A stretch of 43,494 nt of DNA from a virus. The stretch covers positions 1 to 43,494 of the IMG/VR virus record IMGVR_UViG_3300005613_000128; one strand, 5' to 3'. Made by a program: the position numbers and the translations under genes. The notes under the pieces are model-generated. The model ran no database searches. It had not been told where the DNA came from and was given only the letters and a program-made list of their open reading frames with translations. Shown in pieces: positions 32,468-43,400 of this stretch. The number at the start of each line of letters is the position of its first letter. Within the stretch, counting starts at the first letter, position 1.

Positions 32468-32496
32468 AAAATACCATACTCTTGACAAGTTGTCAA
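32468..32496 (-). promoter_or_regulatory. Leftward promoter of early operon
   Basis: TTGACA (32491-32496) is separated by exactly 17 nt from TATTTT (32468-32473) on the minus strand. The -10 ends 9 nt before the ATG at 32458, with no Shine-Dalgarno. It overlaps the CTTGACAA palindrome. Confidence 0.6.
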
Positions 32497-32524
32497 GACT
32501 GAGATTAAAACTCGCTCTTGACAA
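32481..32524. promoter_or_regulatory. Operator-like CTTGACAA sites
   Basis: CTTGACAA (32481-32488) and its reverse complement (32490-32497) form a perfect 17-bp palindrome with a 1-nt centre. A third copy lies at 32517-32524. The copies overlap the -35 regions of both divergent promoters, a layout suited to one repressor controlling both. Confidence 0.65.
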
Positions 32525-32547
32525 AAGGAAAGCCGCCAGCGTATACT
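32518..32547 (+). promoter_or_regulatory. Rightward promoter of small RNA
   Basis: TTGACA (32518-32523), an 18-nt spacer and TATACT (32542-32547) on the plus strand. It is the only credible rightward promoter noticed and points to a predicted start near 32554. It overlaps the leftward terminator. Confidence 0.75.
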
Positions 32548-32553
32548 GGCGGC
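32522..32553 (-). terminator. Terminator of lysis/late transcription
   Basis: On the minus strand GCCGCCAG-tatacg-CTGGCGGC (8 bp, perfect) is followed by TTTCCTTTTGT. It would stop leftward transcription of the lysis operon before the HNH-HTH gene. Confidence 0.65.
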
Positions 32554-32633
32554 GGCTACCAATGACTATTCTAAACCTTCCCACAACTAAAAGCAAATCA
32601 CAAACCGCGCCGAATTGGTGCGGCGTTTTTTTT
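32554..32633 (+). ncRNA. Candidate small RNA with intrinsic terminator
   Basis: About 80 nt between the rightward promoter and its terminator, with no start codon plus Shine-Dalgarno. The first about 50 nt are A/C-rich and unstructured (ACCTTCCCACAACTAAAAGC), which would leave them free to pair with a target. This is the only transcription unit on the plus strand. Confidence 0.6.
32605..32633 (+). terminator. Rightward intrinsic terminator
   Basis: CCGCGCC-gaatt-GGTGCGG followed by CG and eight Ts (32626-32633). One of seven pairs is G-U in plus-strand RNA and would be a C-A mismatch in minus-strand RNA, which supports rightward use. Confidence 0.75.
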
Positions 32634-32636
32634 GTC

Positions 32637-32787
32637 GTGAGGGGTAGCTCGTTGGCGACGTAAAACCAGTGCAAATCTGGAAGCGTCGTCTTAGGCAAGG
32701 CGGCGCTGAAATCAGACGAGGTAAGGAATCGCCTCCTGTCCGGCGCAGGAACGACAGGGCCAACTCACTCATCACCGGCGTTTTTTT
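32637..32787 (+). ncRNA. Structured RNA with contiguous multi-helix junction
   Basis: GTTGGC (32651-32656) and GCCAAC (32759-32764) close a junction whose inner stems abut: GACG/CGTC with inner CCAG/CTGG (32657-32687), GTCT/AGAC (32688-32717), GAGG/CCTC (32718-32735) and CTGTC/GACAG (32736-32757), leaving one unpaired base. GTGA/TCAC extends the closing stem with a 10-nt bulge. Seven Ts follow at 32781-32787, without their own clear hairpin. Orientation is inferred from the T-runs. I do not recognise the class. Confidence 0.6.
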
Positions 32788-32823
32788 AACTACCTTTGGG
32801 GGTAGGGGGGAAAGAATGCCAAT

Positions 32824-33036
32824 CTACTCATCAACTTCCTTGTAAACATTTAATCTATCCTTTCTCAACTCATTCAAAAAGAATAAAACAATGTTAGCAA
32901 TACCGTAGTACTGGGAATACTCAGGCTTGTCTAAAACAAACGTGCAGATGGCAGTTACCGCCGCCGATCCCGCGACCCAACCCAAAACTTTTGCCGTTTT
33001 CTTTGTTGATTCGTTGATTCTGATTGCTAGGTTCAT
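32824..33036 (-). CDS. Small holin-like membrane protein
   Basis: Read from the ATG at 33036 (ATGA overlap with the peptidase gene) the product is 70 residues. Two hydrophobic segments (VLGWVAGSAAVTAICTFVL and YYGIANIVLFFLNEL) flank a short polar loop, and the end is charged (NVYKEVDE). Size, membrane topology and position after a lysin gene suit a holin. The lysis role is inferred. Confidence 0.65.
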   Translation of the reverse strand: MNLAIRINESTKKTAKVLGWVAGSAAVTAICTFVLDKPEYSQYYGIANIVLFFLNELRKDRLNVYKEVDE

Positions 33037-34142
33037 TCCGTACCACCCCCCGTCAAACGCTTCAATCCTTCGAGAATCCAATCCCAGCCAGAGTTTGTTA
33101 ACCACTCCTCTAGGAACCTTTCTGCTTCGAGGCAGTATCCGGTCTCCTCTTTTAATTCCTTTATCTCGTCGTCCTTGGTTACCAACTCCGTTATCAATTC
33201 CTCATTTTTCTTTCGCGCCAAAACGATCGCTTTTTGAGAAATCTTCAACTCTTTCTCAAGTTCTACAACCTTGTCCAAAGCACCCTCGGCGGATTGCTCT
33301 GCTCCCTCCAACTTTGCCTTTTCTTCCTTAATCTGCCTCTCCAATTTTAGTCTTTTGTTTTCCAACTCGTTTATCTTGTCAAGATGACCACTAATAATTC
33401 CATCGGACTCGCTAGTTATCTTTTCTAGCCGCTCAATCTTCTCCCTCAACTCTGCAATCTTTTCCGGATACTCCAGAGAGGCCAACAGCTCTTTGATGCA
33501 AACATCAACACTCTTTTGAGACATATCCCAACGGTCAAGCTCGGATTTATTCGGCGCTCGCCCCAGCACTCCCTTATAAGCGGCGGCGATCGCCTCCCGT
33601 CGGGTTAGAGTCCCGCTAGTCGTGTTTAACGGGCGGGTAGGTACCAAGACCTGATTATCCCTATTCCCCCACTCTTGATTGGTTTGTTCCCACATCTTAG
33701 AAAACTCCGCATCTGTCAATTCAATGCTATCACCGTAAGTGTTTCCAGAGAGGCGGTTCGGATCGTGAACGATAACCTTTGTAGGTGTTTGGCCGAAAAC
33801 GACTACAAAATGAGCGCCGTTATATTTGTCTTGTTTGCCGGGGAAATAATGATAATTGACAAGGGCAATCACAGGAAGTTTGTTTTCTATTCTCTGCTTC
33901 AGCGCCTCAAGGGAAATGTTTTGGTAGGACAGCTCCAGTCCGCACTTTTTACCGGCGCGAACCATCTGATCAAAGTTGATAAGGGCATCAGGAGCGGCTC
34001 CGGTGGCTCGGAATACTTCGTCAACAGTTTTGTGAATATCGTAAGCCGCTAAGATCATTGCCAAGCAAGCCGGGCCACAATCGTTACGGCTTTCGTTCGC
34101 TCCGACACCCCACTGTTTCTTATAGGGAACGTTTAGTTTCAT
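33033..34142 (-). CDS. C39-like cysteine peptidase with DUF4214 and coiled coil, candidate lysin
   Basis: In this 369-residue protein residues about 1-165 are a C39-type papain-fold domain: NDCGPACLAMIL (catalytic Cys), GAHFVVVFG (His) and VHDPN (Asp/Asn). Residues about 175-225 resemble DUF4214 (AAAYKGVLGRAPNKSELDRW). The C-terminal about 140 residues are a long coiled coil ending in LEEWLTNSGWDWILE. It may cut peptidoglycan cross-bridges as an endolysin; C39 domains more often process peptides, so a different target is possible. It is coupled to the upstream holin-like gene (ATGA). Confidence 0.7.
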   Translation of the reverse strand: MKLNVPYKKQWGVGANESRNDCGPACLAMILAAYDIHKTVDEVFRATGAAPDALINFDQMVRAGKKCGLELSYQNISLEALKQRIENKLPVIALVNYHYFPGKQDKYNGAHFVVVFGQTPTKVIVHDPNRLSGNTYGDSIELTDAEFSKMWEQTNQEWGNRDNQVLVPTRPLNTTSGTLTRREAIAAAYKGVLGRAPNKSELDRWDMSQKSVDVCIKELLASLEYPEKIAELREKIERLEKITSESDGIISGHLDKINELENKRLKLERQIKEEKAKLEGAEQSAEGALDKVVELEKELKISQKAIVLARKKNEELITELVTKDDEIKELKEETGYCLEAERFLEEWLTNSGWDWILEGLKRLTGGGTE

Positions 34143-34393
34143 TTGTTATGCCCGTTCAACCTTCTCAAAACTTCCGTGTTTTGATCGACCGACTCTTTTA
34201 ATCCATTCGTTGAACCCTTAAATGCTACAAACGCCTCCGTATTTTTAGTAACTACCTCCTTCATTTCTTCCTTGCCTTCTCGCATATCGCCGTGCCACAA
34301 CTTGATAATATAGTAGATAACGCCGGTAAGGAGGAAAGCGAAGCCGGCAAAGCCGAACTGGACTAAATCGCTACCGATGAAAGTTTCAGACAT
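34139..34393 (-). CDS. Single-span holin-like protein
   Basis: The 84-residue product begins MSETFIGSDLVQFGFAGFAF; one membrane helix spans about residues 10-32 (LLTGVIYYIIKLWHGDM), with a charged helical C-terminal tail. The start follows AAAGG, and TGGTAGAAT lies about 20 nt upstream, so the lysis genes may have their own promoter. Likely holin or pinholin-type protein by position; no family is proven. Confidence 0.65.
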   Translation of the reverse strand: MSETFIGSDLVQFGFAGFAFLLTGVIYYIIKLWHGDMREGKEEMKEVVTKNTEAFVAFKGSTNGLKESVDQNTEVLRRLNGHNK

Positions 34394-34411
34394 TGCTACC
34401 TTTCAAGATCA

Positions 34412-34420
34412 ATTCTACCA
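34412..34420 (-). promoter_or_regulatory. Candidate promoter of lysis cassette
   Basis: TGGTAGAAT, an extended -10 variant, is on the minus strand 18 nt before the holin-like ATG and just after the end of the giant gene. No -35 is clear. Confidence 0.45.
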
Positions 34421-34423
34421 TAA

Positions 34424-37400
34424 TCATTGCTCCTTGAGTATCCTCTTTCTAAGTGCCTCTCTTTCTTCTGCCTCTTTTCTTTCCTTTTCGAGTTTCTCCT
34501 CACGGAGTATAAACGCTTCCGCTTCTTTCGGATCAATTCTGGTGATGTAGAGACCAGAGAGCATACCAATTAGAGTGTCCTGCCAGTAGTTCTTCAATGT
34601 AACGTCGGTGGTCGTCCGCCCTTTGCTTTCCCCAAACTTAGGCCGAACCTCCCCCTCAACAGGCACCCGCACCACCCTCTTTTCCCCGTGCAGTTTCTTT
34701 TGCAAATCTGCGGATGTCGTTGGAATAAGTTGAGTAAATGCCTGCTTAAAGGTTAGTTGCTTTCTCCTGTATGGATCAAACATCTGAGAAATATCAGTAA
34801 GGACTCTATACAACGGCATATAGGTAGCAAGACTTTCCCCCAGCACCACTGGAACCGGGGTGTATCTATCATATTTGCTTCGGTAGTCTTTAGCGAGTAG
34901 AACCATCTCGGCGACTGGTCCAATACTGCCAAGCGTATCATCGAGAATGTCTTTAGCACTTTCCCACTCCTTATTGACTAGGTGCATTCCCGCTTCTGTC
35001 AAGTTAATGAATGGATACTTGGAAACCCGCAGGAATAACTCCTTTCCCTCAACCGCTTTGATAAACAACCTACCTCTTGTTGAAACCCTTGCTGGCATTT
35101 CTGGTGTGCCTTCTGGGGTCTCCTGCTTCTTCTTTCTTCTATCGCTGTAAGCGGCGTAGAGAGCCATCACCGTCGCCAGAGCGAGCAGTTTAGCTGTTCT
35201 CTCCTGCCACGGGAGACTTTGATCGAAGATAGCACCAGCGAGGCCGGTGATGTGCTTGGCGTATTTGTAGGGGTATTTAGCAAAGGGTTTGAATATCTGT
35301 CCGACGGCGCTCCGTTGGTGGGCTTCCAACCAGACGGGGACATTGTCGTAATCGTAAGCATACAGGTCTATCTCTCGGTTAATATCCGCAATCAAATTCC
35401 TCTCTGCCTTTGTTGGAAGTCGCAATCCCTCCATCGTCATCTTCTCAAGTCCTCTTAAATCCCGTGCGTTTTCTGATAACGAAATAACCTTCTTCCAATA
35501 TCTTTCATAGGTGCCAAAGACCTTTAATGCTTTATCTCCGTAGGCGCTAATGGCTTTACTCGCGGTCGGCTGATCAGTAAATTGACCATACCAATTAGAC
35601 TGATCACTTCCGTAAATCCAATCGGGGGCATCATACCAACCCTTCGGTAGAAGCACCTTCAACATTGCCGACACATTCTTCTTTGTCTTTTCGTATCCAA
35701 CATTCCCCGTTAGCGTCTCGGTGTAGAAGTCAGTTAGCACTTTGGTCGAATACTGAATCCCCCCACTAAGAAAGTTGGTTCCCGCCGTCCCCAAGTGAGC
35801 GAGGATGTTCACTCTCCAATATCTGTTTATATCGTTGACTACTTTAACAGCAGTGGATGCCTCTTTAACCAAACCTCTCCACAGTTTGTATCTCTCATAA
35901 ATCTCTCTTGGCATTTGGTATCTGGCTCGCTTGGGGATAAACTTCTTACCATCTTTAACAATCAAAATTTTCTTCTCTCGCCTCAATCCCACTCCCTTTC
36001 TAACATCCCCCACAACTTCAACCCAACCAGCGTCGGGACTCTTTCCGTTCGGGATCGGTTTGGTTACTCTGGCAAACTGTCGGGTAATAAAATCGTTGTA
36101 GACCTTCTCTCCCTCAAGGTCAACCATTGCTTTAACCATTGCCTTCTGGAAATCCTCAACATACCCTTCTTTACCCTTTCGACGCATCCGCGCTCCCGCC
36201 CGCTTCTCTCTAAATTTGAGTCGCTTTCCAACGGTGGTTGGCTTCTTCTCAAAATAGTGATGCACCCAACCCTCTATTCGGCTCTCTATTTTGGCTACAT
36301 CTTTGATTATCTCTCGGTTGAAGTAGTCTTTGGCCTCTGCTCGTTGGGCAGTAAAATCCTTAATCAATTTCTTCCCCTTGGGGGATAGCGATTCAAACAT
36401 TGCCTGCCCCTCTTCTTCAGAGTATCTTTGGCGAGCATAAACGGGGTAGGCGGTGCCGTTCTCTACTTGCATCTCCACTTCTTCCCAACCTTCCTCCTTT
36501 AATTTGGTAGCTTCTTCCTCTGTTTTAACCAAGACAAAATCTCTGGTGCCAAATTCTGGCTCCCCACCTTTGGTGATCATAACGGATTCGGCGGTTCGGA
36601 ATAATAATGCGGGATCGTCTTTAACTCCCTCAAATCTTTTTTTGACGAAGTTCTCAATCACATATTTAGCTCGCTCCTGCATCGCCCTGTGAGCTACCTC
36701 CTCGTCGTAAGCGATGCTCCCCACCCGTTTACCCAAGTGCTTCTGATAGGTTTGTCTCAGGTCACCTAAGAAGGTGAATTTAGGATGGCCTTTGTCGATC
36801 TCCCCCATCGCCGCTTCTAAAAACTCTCGGATAATGGGGTGCCTGACCGATTGGGCTTCAAACAATCTGGCCGCTGTCGGTGCTATCTCCCCAATATCTC
36901 CGGGGCTGACAAACCGTTTCTCAACAAAACGGGCAAACAGTTCAGAGGGCTTCTTGTAGTAACTCTGCCTTTGGTTAAACTCGGTTTCGCCTACAATCTG
37001 TTTGGTGATTGCCAGCAACTCATTTCCGATTGTAGCGAGTGTCTTACTGTCTAGTTTACGACCAAACACTTGTTGAGTCTTTTCATTAGTCGTTCCCGTA
37101 ATGTGGTATTCAATAGCGTGTCCTAACTCGTGTGCCAAGACTCCAACATAGTCTTGCTCATTGGCGATGTATTTTCCTCGAAGCCGAACCTCTCCTTCTT
37201 TCGGAACACCCCTCTGATACTTAAACTCCCCCGGATGGACAAATTCCCCCGCCGCTTTCTTGCGCCTGATTTTACCAATACGTCGGAGAATTGCGTGCGA
37301 TTGAGCAAACTTATTCAGTTGGGTTAATCTCTCTTGCAATTCTTCTGGACTTTTAGCAGGAGTAATCTTATCCGTGATTTCTGCACTTTCGGGTATCCTC

Positions 37401-40400
37401 GCCATATAGAAGTTGGCCGCACCTTTCGGTGTAGGAACGATCGCTTTTACGGGCTTACCTTTGAAGATTTTACGCTTGACGAAAAAGGTTTTATCCTCCT
37501 CTGCTATGTCCGCTACCATCTTTGCGTAGTTGTTTGGCTTGGTGATAACAGAAATGCGCTCTTTCTTCGCTTTCTCGATCTTTACTCTATATTTTTCCTT
37601 TAGACCCTCAAGTTTTTCTTCTTGCGCCTTTATATTCTCCTCAAACTCGGTAGTTCTAGCCCTAAATGCTTCGACATCAATCCCTTTCTTTTTGTAAGTC
37701 GCTTGCAATTTTGCAAGTTTCTTCTCGTTCTTTTTGATTTGGCTGGTGTAGTATTCAATATCCTCCGAGGGCGCTCCTCTCTCCATCGCACCTTTCTTGC
37801 CAATGACAAAACTTTCTATATCTGACTGTATATCCTCTAACGCCCCGATCTTTCTACCCGCAAACGCCTTTTCAACTTTCAGTGTCTCTAACTTCCTAGT
37901 CGTTCTAGCCGTCTCAAAAGTCTGTTCTGCCCGTGCCTTGATCACAGGATCGGTAATCAGGTCTAACTTCATATCCTCAAAATCGAGGTCTCCAACGGGG
38001 ATACTATCCCCCTTGTAGCTCCAGAGGTTCTTGATTCGTTTTTCTTTAGTTTCTAGTTTTTGGAAGATAAAACTGTCAACTGAGTTTTCAACCAGCGGAT
38101 AGGTAATACGAACATTCTTCCAATCGTTTCCTTGCCGCCAGATTCGACCCTCAACCTGCAACATATCCGTCGGGTTCCACGGTAGGTGCAGGTGATACAT
38201 ATCGGTAGCCTTCTCCTGAAGGTTTACTCCTTCTTTAATTGCCTCCGTGCCAATTAAAACTTTAACCTTGCCCTCGTTAAATCTCTTTTGGACAGATGCC
38301 TTTTGGTCAATACTCATTCCCCCCTTGATAATTCCTATTTGGTTGCGGTCAAACCCCTTTTCTTTAACTAGGTATTCTTTAAGCAGGGCAAAATGCTCTA
38401 CACCTCTTGGCATATAAATTATTTGCCCTACCTCTTTATTGTCTTTTCTTACCTGTGATACCGCCTCGACCGCAAACTTAATCTTAGGACTACTCTCAAC
38501 AAAACTCTTGTATGTCGGTATTGCCTCATTGAAACGAGAAAGGTAGGGACTCAAGGTGATATTCTGCAGTTCAGTAATAGCGACGATTGGACCACCATTT
38601 CTTGGTTTGAATAGCAACTGCGCTTTTGAAATAAAGTCTGCCTGAGTCCGAGTGGGGGAAAGGAATAGGGTCTTTTTGGTTCGATTTGGTCGGGGGATAC
38701 CTACTTCTTCGCCAGTTCTGAAGTCAACAAACTCCGTAACCAGCTTTTGCAATTGTTGAAGGTTGTTAAATCTTTCAATTTCATCTTGCTCTCGAACGGT
38801 CTGGTCGGCCTTGACAACGAACCTCGCTTTCATATCCATAAACATAGACATAAAGTCGTTGACATTCTTCAAACCGAGTCCCTCAAGGCGCTTCTTGGCC
38901 ATTAAGGAAAGAATAGAGTAGATTTCCATTGGACTGTTGGTAAATGGGGTAGCCGAGAGAAGGAAAACATTCCTATTGTTATTATTTTCCAGAATGTATT
39001 GAGCCATTAGATACGCCTTGACCCCTCTGGCCGAAGTTGACCCCCTCACGTTTCGGTATTCGTTACCTTCGCCACGCTCAGCTACTGCCCGCGCAAAGAT
39101 GTTTTTGAAATTATGCACCTCATCAATGGTTAGGTGGTCGAATCCCAAATCCTCAAAGAACCTTTCACCAGTTGTACCTTTGATTGCTGTCCCCACCATT
39201 TCTCCAACCATTTCCCCCTCTTTTACTATGGCTCGCTTAGTTCGTTTAGTCTTTGATACGCCTGCCATCACATCTCTCAAATCACGAGTTAGCTGATCGT
39301 AGGTTTCCATTCGGAATCCGAGCTTTGTCAAACCTTCGTAGGTCATTAACGAAACCGTGCCATCCTCAATCTCCAAAGTTGACAAATCCCCTTTGAACTT
39401 CCCCCCCAAGTTGTAGAGAGAATTTATCGTTACATCAGGCATTATCTCAGTGATTTCCTGCACCCACTGTTTGTAAGTAGCGTTGGGAACAACAATCAAC
39501 GGTTTCCTTGTCCAACCTCTCCCCATTGTTTCATTCAGAGCTATGATCGAGGTCATTGTCTTACCAAGACCAACCTCGTGTCCCAACAGCCCCACTCCTT
39601 TGGAGGCCAGAAAAGCCGCGCCCTCTCTCTGTAAATCTGTTACTTTCAAAGGTTTCTTCTTAAAGGTGCCGTTTATCTTTTCCAACACGGGAATTTGTTT
39701 ATAATCCGGTCGGTGGTAGGCGTTAAAAGTGCGGTTGTAGGCATTCTCTATTTGACTCACCTCTGCCGAACTGACCCCCTCCCGCAGATACCTATTGAAT
39801 AATCTGTCCCCCACCTCTCGGCGCCTCTTTCTAACCAATATGTTTCTTAACTTGTCGCCGGTGTTGACAATAGAACCAGAAATGTAACCTTTGATTTCCC
39901 ACAAGCTAGAACCACCAAAGGCGTCGGGGGGAAGCTGACCGAGCCAATCCTCAAATTCTGCTATAAGAGATTTTCCCTCTGTAGTAGTAAGCTCTTTAAC
40001 AAAATGGTCATTTGGTTTGAGGTTGATATTGGAGACTGGTTGCAGTTTTGGTAACACTTTTTCCAAATTGCTCTTTTGCCATTCGTATTGTTCGGGGTTA
40101 AGATCGTCTCTGCGATGTTCCAAAGCATCTAGCTTCTCGTAGATATTGCCCTGATAATATAGAACATTAGGGAAGAAACGATTGGTAGAACCTACCTCAA
40201 CCGCAACATCTTTACTCTTAAAATCCTTGAGGTCTACATCTCCAAATCTCTTTTTGATGTATTCGATATTTAGCTCACCCGTAACTTCGACATTAGACCA
40301 CATCCCCTTATCTTCGGCGCTGACTTTGCTAAGGGAAATTTGCTTATCCTTCTTCTCGGAAGTAATAACCACCTTCTTTTTCAATGCTTTTTCTATCCCC

Positions 40401-43400
40401 TTTGGTGCCTTGACTCGTGCCGTGTCCTTTTTTGCTAACTTGGGAACGGCTCCTTTAGGAACGGCGGGCGGCTTCTCGGCTATCTTTACTTCTTTCTTCC
40501 TAACACCACCTTCGGCAAGTTCCAGCGCCTTGTCTAGCGTCCCCTCAACCACATCAGCGCCCCAACGACCCTCACCTTTACGCACCTTCCCTAAGATTCT
40601 TGAGGGATACTGTTCAAAGTAGCGATCATCGGAGATGAAGCGAGGATCGGTCAAACCTCCCTTTCTAAAGAAAACAACATCGGTACCAATATCAGTCGTT
40701 CCGAACACGCCGTTGGGGAAACGGTAGGCCGCTTCTAACCTTCCCAGTTTGCCTATTTCCTCTTTTGCGTAGCTGGTAGCACTTCGTAAGAACGAGGACG
40801 GCATAACATAAGCCAGCATCCCGTTTTTATCAAGAGTATCCAGCCCACGCTTGAGAAAGTATTCCTCATATTTCTTAATTTTTGATTCTTCGCCTAAACC
40901 TAAATACCTACCTCTGTGCTCACCGTAGGGGGGATTGCCGATGACTAAATCATACTTTCTTTTCCAATCAGATGCTAACCGCTCATTCCCCCGATCATCT
41001 ATAAACATACTCTCGAACGATGCTTTCTTTATAGTAGCTTTAGGGAATAAAATTTGGGAAATGGTAGCGCTCGTCGGATTTATTTCGTAACCAACTTTAA
41101 GACCAATATCGGTTACCGGTTCAAAAAATCTACCGATCCCCACCGCCGGTTCTAACACCTCACCAACTATTGCCCCACCCTCTGCTAAATGTGATTTAGG
41201 TAGATATTCCTCTCTTAACTGTTTCCAAACAAAATCAACTAACTTTTTGGGAGTGTAATACTCATCGAGAAGGCCACGACCCTCGCCACCGCCTTTTTCA
41301 AGCCCGCCAACGCCCGTGTATTGTCGTAGTAAATCTTTTTCTTCTTTGGAGTATTTATTAGAGGCGTCGCCTTTTTCAGCAACGAGTTTCTCTACTTCCT
41401 TATTAACTGCTATCTGATCCTTAGCGGTTACCCGTGTTGGAGGTCGCTCTCTAGGTTCTGCATCGCGTTTGCCACGCTCCCGCCGGGCAATCTTGACAGC
41501 CCCAGCAGGTCTCTTTTCAGGGACTCTGGGTGGTTCTTCGCCTTCTGGTATAGGATGGGGTAATTCTCCGGGTCGAGCTTCTCCCCCAGAAATACGATCG
41601 GCTTTTTCTTCAGGTTCACGTTTTACCTCCTCTTTTACTTTAGCACCTTTTTCCTTTTCTGTCAACTCCCCGTAGCTTTCTGTTGCTTCAAAATCTGCCT
41701 CATCCATTCTTATGGGCATAGTCAGACCAACTAATTCACCCCCTTCGTAAAAAGCGATTGGATTGGTTGGTCCGGATATTTGGATAGTCGTATCGGGGTA
41801 GTATTTACGAACAGCACCTATATACGGCCTCCTTGCAATTACCGTTGTTTCTCCTGCGTAGAAAGCAATTAAATCCTCAAATCCGCTCGACGTGCCTAGC
41901 GCAAACCCCTCCACCGGAACTAATTTTTCTTTGGTTTCTGCAATAATATCCTCTAGCACCTTATCCTTACCCCTGTCAGCGGTTTTCATACCCTTTAACT
42001 TGAGAGCCTTTGGGTCTGGTTCACCTTTGACTTGCCAATGGTCACTCCCCCAGCTATCTTTCGTTTGCAATATCTTTTTTTCATCGATCGCTTTTGCAAA
42101 GGATATTCTGGTCGGAGCTTTGATTCCCTCTGGAAAGACCCCCGGAGCGGCAGGAGCAACCCCTTTTACCACCTTCGTTACCCCCTCAACTTCTTTCTTT
42201 GGAGAATAAATGGCCTCCATCCTAAGACCACTCGATCTGACGATATCAGAAATAGGAACAACCTTTGCAAAAACTTGCCCACCACGTTGCTTTTGCCAAT
42301 AATCCGCACGTTTGAATCCTTGGTCACCAACCGTCACATACTGACCAACCTCTATATCAGAGGTTCCCGCACGATAGATATTAACCTTACTTTCCGGTGT
42401 AGTCCCCTCTGGGAAAACTCCAGCAAGATTGATATTCCCTTGAACATCGTATCTAAATTTCTCACGATTACCCGCGACTGTTTCCTCAATTTCCTTTTTG
42501 GCAAGTTTTTGGTTAAGCGGTTTGTTGAGGTCTCTAATATCTTTTTCCAATTCCACCTCAATCGGGGGGGCTTTCGTTACTACTTCCTTTGTAGGTTCTT
42601 TTACTTCTCCCTTAATCTCGTCGTAAATCTCTTTAACACTAAATAATTCCTTTACCTCTTTACCAGCAACCTCGGTAACTTGGATTTTCTTTGTAGTAAT
42701 GCTCTTACCGTCTAAATGACCACCAACAGAGGCAATATACTCATCGCTTGAAGCGCCCATATACGATTGTAACTGTTCGAGGGTGTCCCCCCGCTCTACA
42801 TACGCCCTAATTAGGTCTTTCGCCGCCTCTCTAGCCGTTGTAATTTCCCCCTCCTCTTTCGCAACGGTCGGTGCCGCAACTTCTGGTGCCTTCTCTGGTT
42901 CCTCTAGCTCCTTTTCCATCTTGATCATCCCGAACACCTCTTTGGCTCCCTCAGAGACCTTGTAACCCTGCTTCTGCCAAAAACCCCGCGCTTCGGTAAA
43001 AGCGTCAATGTCTACTTTCCTTACACCCTTCTCGGTTAACTGCTTTTCTAGCACCTTCGCCGCTTCTGTGCCAACACCTTTTCCTCTGGCTTCTTCCTCT
43101 ACCTCTACTGACAGCCCTGCCGTCTTATCTCGTCTTATAACAGCACTCGCAGTTTTGACTCCCTCAACTTCTTCCTCTAACTTGACGACCTCCCTCTTTG
43201 GCAATTCTTCTTCTGGTTTGCTAACTTCTTCCTTAACAGGAATGTCAATCGGCTTGAATTGATAGCGTTCCTTAGCTTTCTGTGCCGTTCCGATGGTTAC
43301 ATTAGCAATACCGCCAATCCCTCCGAAAGCGGCTATTCCCAATGATTCAACCAACAGACGCTCCAAACCTTCTGGAGTCCACGGGGCTTTATACTTCTTA

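Noticed and set aside
32459-32698. N-terminal extension of the HNH-HTH gene to a TTG at 32698
   Set aside because: It would translate the terminators and junction RNA. The ATG at 32458 begins the recognisable domain and has a promoter directly upstream.
32641-32716. tRNA gene
   Set aside because: GGGGTAGCTC resembles a tRNA 5' part and TGCAAAT a T-loop, but acceptor and anticodon arms do not form; the stems give a different closed junction.
32587-32775. Minus-strand 62-codon frame in the control region
   Set aside because: GTG start without ribosome site; it overlaps the structured RNA and has no protein-like character.
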